From: Tubulanus polymorphus
Taxonomy: Eukaryota; Nemertea; Palaeonemertea; Tubulaniformes; Tubulanidae
Reading direction: 5' to 3'
Assembly: GCF_964204645.1 (NCBI RefSeq)
Contig: NC_134033.1
Coordinates: 14,634,155 to 14,698,154, forward strand
DNA length: 64,000 bases
The notes below the pieces were generated by a model. The model had not been told where the DNA came from and did no database searches. It worked only from the letters and a program-made list of their open reading frames with translations. The number at the start of each line of letters is the position of its first letter. Within the stretch, counting starts at the first letter, position 1. Below, piece by piece: positions 58,901-64,000 of the stretch. A program made the position numbers and the translations under genes.

Positions 58901-61900
58901 AATAAGTTTAGTCGAATTTCATTATCCGATTTTGTCGATTCCACTTTACTGCAGCGAGCGCGCGTACACAAAAAAGACTCTCGACGAAAATTTAGAATGG
59001 CCCTCAATTTATCCATAAAACGATGCGATACGAATACATGCGATGATAAACATTACGACTAGAAAACCAGCAGTAACTAGATAACTATAGATTATGTTTT
59101 CCTGAGCCTGGTTTTAAAGACTGGTATTAACTTTAATAACCCAGGGGCTAACTCGATTGAAAATTAATTAGGTTAAACCCCGGTTTTCAGTAAATACCAG
59201 TCTATCAAACTGGCCCGTGGCGTTCTGAGAAGATTTACATTCCCCATTTTCAGAGATATTCGAAATAACTTGTATCTAAGTATTAACAACTGTTTTTGTT
59301 GATTTGGGAACAAACTCTGAAAATGGGGAGAAGAACTCTTCCCAGACCTTTGGCAGACTTTTGTTGTTTCATCGTTATTTTAGGTTTTTTGAATATGCCT
59401 CTATAGACTGCGACTATTCCTAAACTAATTTCGATAAGGACTACGCACTAGCCTTTGTCAGTACGTACCCAATCTTCGAATCAACCACTGACTGGAATTC
59501 ATTCCAACCACGGACGTGTTATCTAAGTCTATACGTCCATGTTCTAAAACCTTGGAGTAATCACTGGATCACTCCAAGATTCAATGTTTACTCCAAGTTT
59601 CAACCAAGCCTATATCCCATGCCATAATGATAGATTGCGGAAACATTTCTAAAAGTTCGAACATGTAAAAACGCTTTAGATCAATGAAGATCTTTGACTT
59701 GTGTAAACTTTTTGTATGTTTTCGGGATAATTGCTCTTTATAGCTTTCGAAAAAAAAACAGTTTATAACTTGAACAAACAGCCATAAAACAATTGGTTGT
59801 TATATGGCTTAATATGGAATAATTGAAACAAATACTTCTGGGATTCAGACGTTTTAATTCGATTTGAAGCGAACGTGTTTGTCTGTGAACTGAAACGACA
59901 AAAACTCGCATTAATAATCGAATTTGATTAATCCTTTAATGGGAGAATCGGGATGTATTTTCATGCATTTGAAATTAATCCCGAAATTCCATTAGAACCA
60001 GTATCTCGACTGTTGACATTTCCCGACCGGGGAAATAAATCATTTTCGGACGATATATGTTTTAATTCGTCAAATCGAATTCGGCGATGTTTCTAAGACC
60101 GGGCAATTTCATTTATTACTTTCCACTTGTCCGTCTTACACAAGCGGAGTGAACAAATAATGGCGCTCATCAGAGCCATGGCATCTAAGAACATATGTGT
60201 CGGCTGGCGACGCCGCATCTGGCGCCGGATTCATCGAGCAAGATGGGGTTAAACTTAACCTTATAGGGTTGAATAGAATGGATAGGGTTAAATCAAGTTT
60301 TTTCCGAATGTCACGCATCAACTTGGCTCCCAATTGAAGATAGCTAGCTAAATATAGGGCTAGACAATGTAACGATTGAAAAGCGACAGTGAAAGGGATC
60401 AAACCCGATGAAAACCAGTGATCCACTAGGTCAGTGGTTATACAGATGGTAGTATTTTGCGTAACGCTTTAACCCATCGTCCAATCCGATATTATCGAAA
60501 TGTTTAGAATTTGATTGCATGTATTTATACATATGCCTAAACCTATATGTTTAAAGCCACGCGAGAGTATGGGTATGACAGCTACAAGGTATACGGTAGA
60601 CTTGGGAGATAAATGGTCAACGTAGATTGAGGTGAAGGGATGTAGGTTAGTACGATGATACGTTACAGAAAATTAGCGAATTGTTAAAGGCAGGAGGAAC
60701 CTCGGTGGCGAGGATGGAGGGTAATATTAAGGAACTAGCCGGTTGGATAAGGATACGATATCGAGCGAGAAGGATGAGACCGAGAGGAGAATGCGAGAGA
60801 GGAGGAAGAAGAAGGCGAGATGGGCGTTGAATGTTAGTGATGGGTGTTTAATTATGAAGGCATCAGTACTCGACACATAAACCATCAATCATTGATAATA
60901 TCCTACGGGACGAATCTACGATATGTGTTCTAAACTAACAATAATCTTATTATCTTGATATACGACAATTATTCCGCTATTAACTCAACATTACCCATTT
61001 TACACTGGAGATAGAATCTATCTATTTGCTTTGCTCAGTGTTCGGAGGTTGATAATGGCACCCGACGGGCTGATACCGAGAGGGAGTATGCGACGTCACC
61101 GGTAGAAAGGCTTCCCGATTCCTCGCATTTACCGACTAAAGACGACCAAAATGAGCGACCCACAATTACCTGTAACTAGTTAATGGTTACTTAGACCAGG
61201 GAAGTCTCATCACACTTCCCTGCTTAGACAATGACTCGACTAACGCCAGCTATATTTGTACTTCGATTTTCGAATCAAACTACCCGCTCCGTTCCCGGCC
61301 GCAGAAATGGTTGGTTTGTAAGCGACACTAAATAAAACAAAATCATAACCAGTCAATGAAATAACTGTAATAGATTTGGCGGACAAATCCCTGATTCAAG
61401 AGTAAAAAAGAAGAAAAAAGACTAATTAGAACATATAAAAATATTGGAATTTAGAAAAAAGAGGCAGCTTTGGAAAAAAATACCGTGTTAGGCGTAGGGG
61501 AAGCTGTAACCACGGGTCAAGTGGACTTTCAAGTTCTGTTGGTCTACCGGTTAGCTCGCTGGATTTCTCATACGAGACCCGCGTTAGTTGTCACCCCTCT
61601 CAATAGCTAAAACCATGTATGGATATTACCAACTTTAAATCCTCGTTGTCCATATTTCTTTCCCTATTCTGAATTTCCTTTCGCGGCCGCTCGTCGAGCG
61701 ATAATTACGATCTCGACGCCGCACAAAAATATCGCTGATTACCCGCGACGAGAGAGTAAATTTCTAAGTAACCATTAAAACGATTTGTTTATACATGATT
61801 ATCAGACGACGTCGTTTCGACCAATCAAATTAGTCGAATTAACTTATGATCGATCATGAAAAATTCACGACAACTGCGCACGCGCGCGTCGCGAGAGGTC

Positions 61901-62772
61901 ACGTGACCGTGCCGATGTATCATCAATTATTAAACGGCGCAAAATTGAATTGGACCCGTCTCTGGGTGACAGCGAAACAAACATATTTCTCGCGATATCC
62001 GATTAACCGAAGTCAGGGTCGCGTGGGGCTTCGCCGTGCAAATTAGATGTTGTTTTTGCTTGCCTAATTGATACAATCGTTTGATGCTATTATCATAACG
62101 TCTATTTGCCATATTATTCACTTTTTTCCCTATCTATAAATACAAGCGATTTTATCCCGTTCTTATTGACAACGCTTTTAAAAGCCTTTGGAAAAAGTAC
62201 AGCGTTGAACTATTATTCTACTACAGGCGTTAGAGTGGTTGAAGTTTAAGCCATCGGTCGCATCAATCCAGGGTTCGTTTTGGTTTCGAATCCCGGTGGT
62301 GGCAGAGTTTTCAAACGAGACGGCCTTGCGCTGCTTAACACCCGAAAAAGAAACCCCGAATATGCGAGCAAAATCCCGTATTCAGCCATAGATGTAAAGT
62401 TCCTGAATAAAAGTGTATAATATTTGAGTAACATTTCGGCTAAAGACTATAACACGGATATTCCACGCTCTTACGCGGACTCTTGCATGGATATCGTCGG
62501 ATATCATCTTGAAACCCGAAACTGACCTCAAGAATGCTAATGTCGGCCTAAAAGGGGGTCAAGGGCCAGGATGATAAATGAGTCTCTTAGATATCATAAC
62601 ACTCTCAGAATTGAATTGAAATCTAGAAGATAACGCCCATAACATTGATTTACGAATTCATTTGTCTGTGATTCATCTCAAAATTGTTACTCGTTTTTTT
62701 TCTATTTCCGGCAGGTCTGGTTTCAAAATCGAAGAGCTAAATGTAGGAAACAAGAAAGCCAAATGCAAAAAG
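52911..62772 (+). CDS. SHOX: SHOX/SHOX2-type paired-class homeobox transcription factor, 3' exon(s) outside the window
   Basis: Exons 52911-53319, 56617-56816 and 62715-62772 join in frame for 222 residues. The start [12 protein letters not shown] matches the vertebrate SHOX start (MEELTAFVSKSF); the ATG at 52911 is chosen on this basis over an upstream non-ATG frame. A long acidic, low-complexity linker follows. The homeodomain spans residues 158-217: [56 protein letters not shown], with Q50. It is interrupted by an intron between homeodomain positions 46 and 47, a standard paired-class site, and the 58-nt third exon has the length of the human counterpart. SHOX proteins bind DNA as dimers at palindromic TAAT sites and control skeletal, cardiac and neural patterning in vertebrates. 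The terminal OAR motif is not in the window. Introns are 3.3 and 5.9 kb. Confidence 0.97.
53538..53676. mobile_element. Foldback MITE with GGGGCCGGTTCCATAGTC ends
   Basis: GGGGCCGGTTCCATAGTC at the left is inverted in GACTATGAAACCGGCCCC at the right, with further internal pairing (CTTAAGACCAGTCTAAG..GACCAGTCTTAAG). A tipless relative is at 51890-51985 (CTAAGATTAGTCTAAGACTATCTTAGTTCTATA). It lies in SHOX intron 1. Confidence 0.85.
54640..54780. repeat. Foldback element in SHOX intron 1 (GATCTCACGCTA arms)
   Basis: GATCTCACGCTAAAGATCATCGTC..at the left is inverted in GACGATGATCTCTAGCGTGAGACC at the right, with outer AATCGAAAAAAGA and TTTTTAATCAATTTTCGAT also complementary. A diverged half copy occurs at 45720-45760 (AGACACGAAGTTTCGATCTCACC). 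Confidence 0.7.
55660..55700. promoter_or_regulatory. Short CG-rich block in SHOX intron 1
   Basis: CCGCGCGCGCGCGCTTGTCTCCGG and ACCGCGGCCG form a small CpG-dense block 60 bp before the possible alternative exon at 55751. Whether it is a promoter, a Z-DNA-prone tract or chance cannot be told. Confidence 0.25.
55751..55962 (+). CDS. Candidate alternative terminal exon of SHOX
   Basis: A strong acceptor (TTCTTTGTTTGCAG) precedes an open frame whose phase (1) matches the end of SHOX exon 1. It codes for about 70 residues starting [19 protein letters not shown], continues [18 protein letters not shown], then stops at TGA 55960. AATAAA follows at about 56131. Such a transcript would lack the homeodomain. 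No family is recognised; the antisense frame is also open. Confidence 0.28.
58147..58263. mobile_element. Foldback MITE with CCAGTTCCACGGTT ends in SHOX intron 2
   Basis: GGACCCAGTTCCACGGTTCT at the left is inverted in CAACTGTGGAACCGGGCCCC at the right; the interior has a further AACTAACTTTAACTCAGAGTTAACTCAAACT inverted stretch. Related words occur in the 29.1-kb minisatellite and at 36427. Confidence 0.8.
59105..59217. mobile_element. Foldback MITE with GCCTGGTTTTAAAGACTGG ends
   Basis: GCCTGGTTTTAAAGACTGGTATT at the left is inverted in AATACCAGTCTATCAAACTGGCCC at the right, around an inner pair ACCCAGGGGCTAAC..TTAAACCCCGGTTT. It has the same overall plan as 53538 and 58147, with tips of the GGCC(C)GGTT type. 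Confidence 0.7.
59760..61840. other. SHOX intron 2, no recognised gene
   Basis: A 96-codon frame on minus (60426-60136) and a purine-rich stretch (60690-60840, GAGGA-type) are present, without domain or splice support. A tRNA-like fragment (GGTCTACCGGTTAGCTCGCTGG) occurs at 61540. Confidence 0.35.
62224..62312 (+). repeat. tRNA-derived SINE head in SHOX intron 2
   Basis: GGCGTTAGAGTGGTTGAAGTTTAAGCC resembles an A box region and GGTTTCGAATCCCGGTGGTGGCA a B box region, about 55 nt apart. No stable cloverleaf, so a SINE or tRNA relic. Confidence 0.45.
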
Positions 62773-62861
62773 GTTTGTACAGCATATCACTCCAAACCTG
62801 AAAGAAAGAATGATTTCTTTTCCATTTGAAAATATCATTGCATGATAAACCAAAATACAAG

Positions 62862-63193
62862 AGGCCTTTTTATGAACCAGCAAAATCGAAATAGATTAGC
62901 TATTTAGATTATATAGCCGATTAGTGTCAATTAGCATAACCGGGTATGTTGGTTGATAAAAACGCCAGGTAGAAATTATTCAATTATGGCCTACTCAGCA
63001 GCGACTTCTACCGAGAACACCATATCGGTTGGATTAGATAATCGGCATACTTGCTCGCCGAGCGAGCATGCTGAGTATGCTAATCGATTATGATAACCAA
63101 TGTTCATAAAAATGACGGATTATGACATAATCCATGCTCATAAAAACGTTTTGCATACTCGAATATACTAATCGAGTGTTCATAAAAAGGCCT
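62862..63193. mobile_element. 332-bp foldback MITE (AGGCCTTTTTATGAAC ends)
   Basis: AGGCCTTTTTATGAACC at the left and GTGTTCATAAAAAGGCCT at the right are inverted; TTCATAAAAA-type words recur inside (63108, 63140), as do GCATAC..GTATGC palindromes around 63048-63080. It begins about 90 bp after the SHOX homeobox exon that ends at 62772. Confidence 0.75.
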
Positions 63194-63199
63194 AAGGTT

Positions 63200-64000
63200 T
63201 CCGATATAGATGTTTTTACAATATAGTGTGATACTGACGCACACGACGCCTAGAGAAACTTTGAATCAAACATGTTGTTTCCCGAAATCGCGTTTCTCGT
63301 TCATCGTTCACGATACAAGGAAACCCTCGGAATCATGTATCGTGTTCCCGTCGGTTGCCGCGCGTTTGGCTGAAGTTTTACGACGCTTTCTCAAATTAAA
63401 GACATCATCGCTTTACCATCCATCCGTTCCGTTCCACGCGCGCGACGATAAGTCGATATATCGACTCGCAAATAAAGCAAAGCATAATTAATTAGCGCCC
63501 AGTAGGATCCGGGTTAATTGGGAGGCACGATCTTACATAGTTTAATCGGTTCTTTGAAAAAGTGAACGCGTCTTCGATTAACGAGATCAGTTCGACTGCA
63601 GCCATTAATCACTATACTCCATTCTACTGTCGATTCTATGTGTATGTAAAACTCATCGGGCTCCGGCGCTGTCCCCCGGGGACCGGCTGGCTAATTACAG
63701 CGATCAAAAACTTGATTAGCAGCAAATTGTCTCATTCTTCAGTTCTTTACTCCGGGAATGAGCTGTCGTATCGTTGTTGCAATCTACAACACTCCCCCAG
63801 TTCAGGTTTTAATTCGATTTTTGCCCGGTTCTGATCGGTGCTAATTGCGCGGCGAATTCGTCTGCTTAGGAACCGACCGCACGGAGATGATTTACCAGGC
63901 CAGGCAAATTTGATCGACGATTCTTAATTGAAGTAGAATAAGAAGTCGGTGGCGTTAAGTGTTTATATCAATAACCTAAGGCTAGTTTTCCACTGCACGT
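63200..64000. other. SHOX intron 3 sequence, no gene seen
   Basis: Open frames at 63210-63491 and 63562-63834 (plus) lack domain similarity and SHOX-like sequence. The expected SHOX exon with the OAR motif is not here. Confidence 0.35.

Noticed and set aside
60136-60426. 96-codon minus-strand frame ([12 protein letters not shown]...)
   Set aside because: It might be a fragment of a mobile element protein, but I recognise no domain and no flanking repeat; support is too weak to annotate as coding.
1-64000. CRISPR array, operons, phage or bacterial mobile systems
   Set aside because: Genes have spliceosomal introns and metazoan domains; no direct-repeat/spacer array with constant spacer length and no polycistronic layout is present.

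Overview
The window is eukaryotic nuclear DNA. Genes are split by short GT-AG introns, codon use is mixed and CpG is retained, there is an intron-containing tRNA-Tyr, and the non-coding space is filled with foldback elements (MITEs), tRNA-derived SINE fragments and micro- or minisatellites. A TUBGCP6 with a metazoan repeat-rich insert, a SHOX-type paired-class homeobox gene and a short ADAM/ADAMTS-like protease point to a bilaterian invertebrate. The overall look fits a marine lophotrochozoan (mollusc, annelid or brachiopod grade); I cannot fix the species.

Layout: (1) 120-13513 (+) holds 24 exons of TUBGCP6 (gamma-tubulin complex component 6). The first exon(s) lie before the window and the stop codon is at 13511. 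(2) 14.3-20.9 kb (-) holds a secreted M12B zinc metalloprotease in 13 recognised coding exons, tail-to-tail with TUBGCP6; its introns carry many MITEs. (3) 24649-25494 (-) holds the last two exons of a FAIM-like gene whose upstream exons I could not find. (4) 29.7-36 kb contains a possible small coding exon, a tRNA-Tyr(GUA) with an intron, and a possible gene (-) with two alternative first exons that both start MSVLL and fit the same second exon. (5) 38735-40008 (-) is a two-exon rhodopsin-like GPCR lacking canonical DRY and NPxxY. (6) 40-52.4 kb shows no convincing gene but has tandem repeats, LINE-like 3' ends and hairpins. (7) 52.5-64 kb (+) is a SHOX orthologue: TATA box, exon 1, and a homeobox split across two exons. 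The OAR-containing 3' exon(s) would lie beyond the window.

The genes do not form a functional cluster; this is an ordinary metazoan neighbourhood. The most unusual signals are: a 459-bp in-frame duplication inside TUBGCP6 built on an HGxHASQQT motif; an inverted-repeat element family with tRNA-Ser-like A and B boxes inside its terminal repeats and 9-bp target duplications; minisatellites that seem to have grown from transposon ends; the twin MSVLL first exons; a 77-nt pre-miRNA-like hairpin; and a candidate alternative terminal exon of SHOX. Exon coordinates were read by eye from splice signals. Reading frames close exactly across all TUBGCP6 (5,863 nt) and protease (1,854 nt) exons, which supports them, but individual junctions may be off by a base or two.
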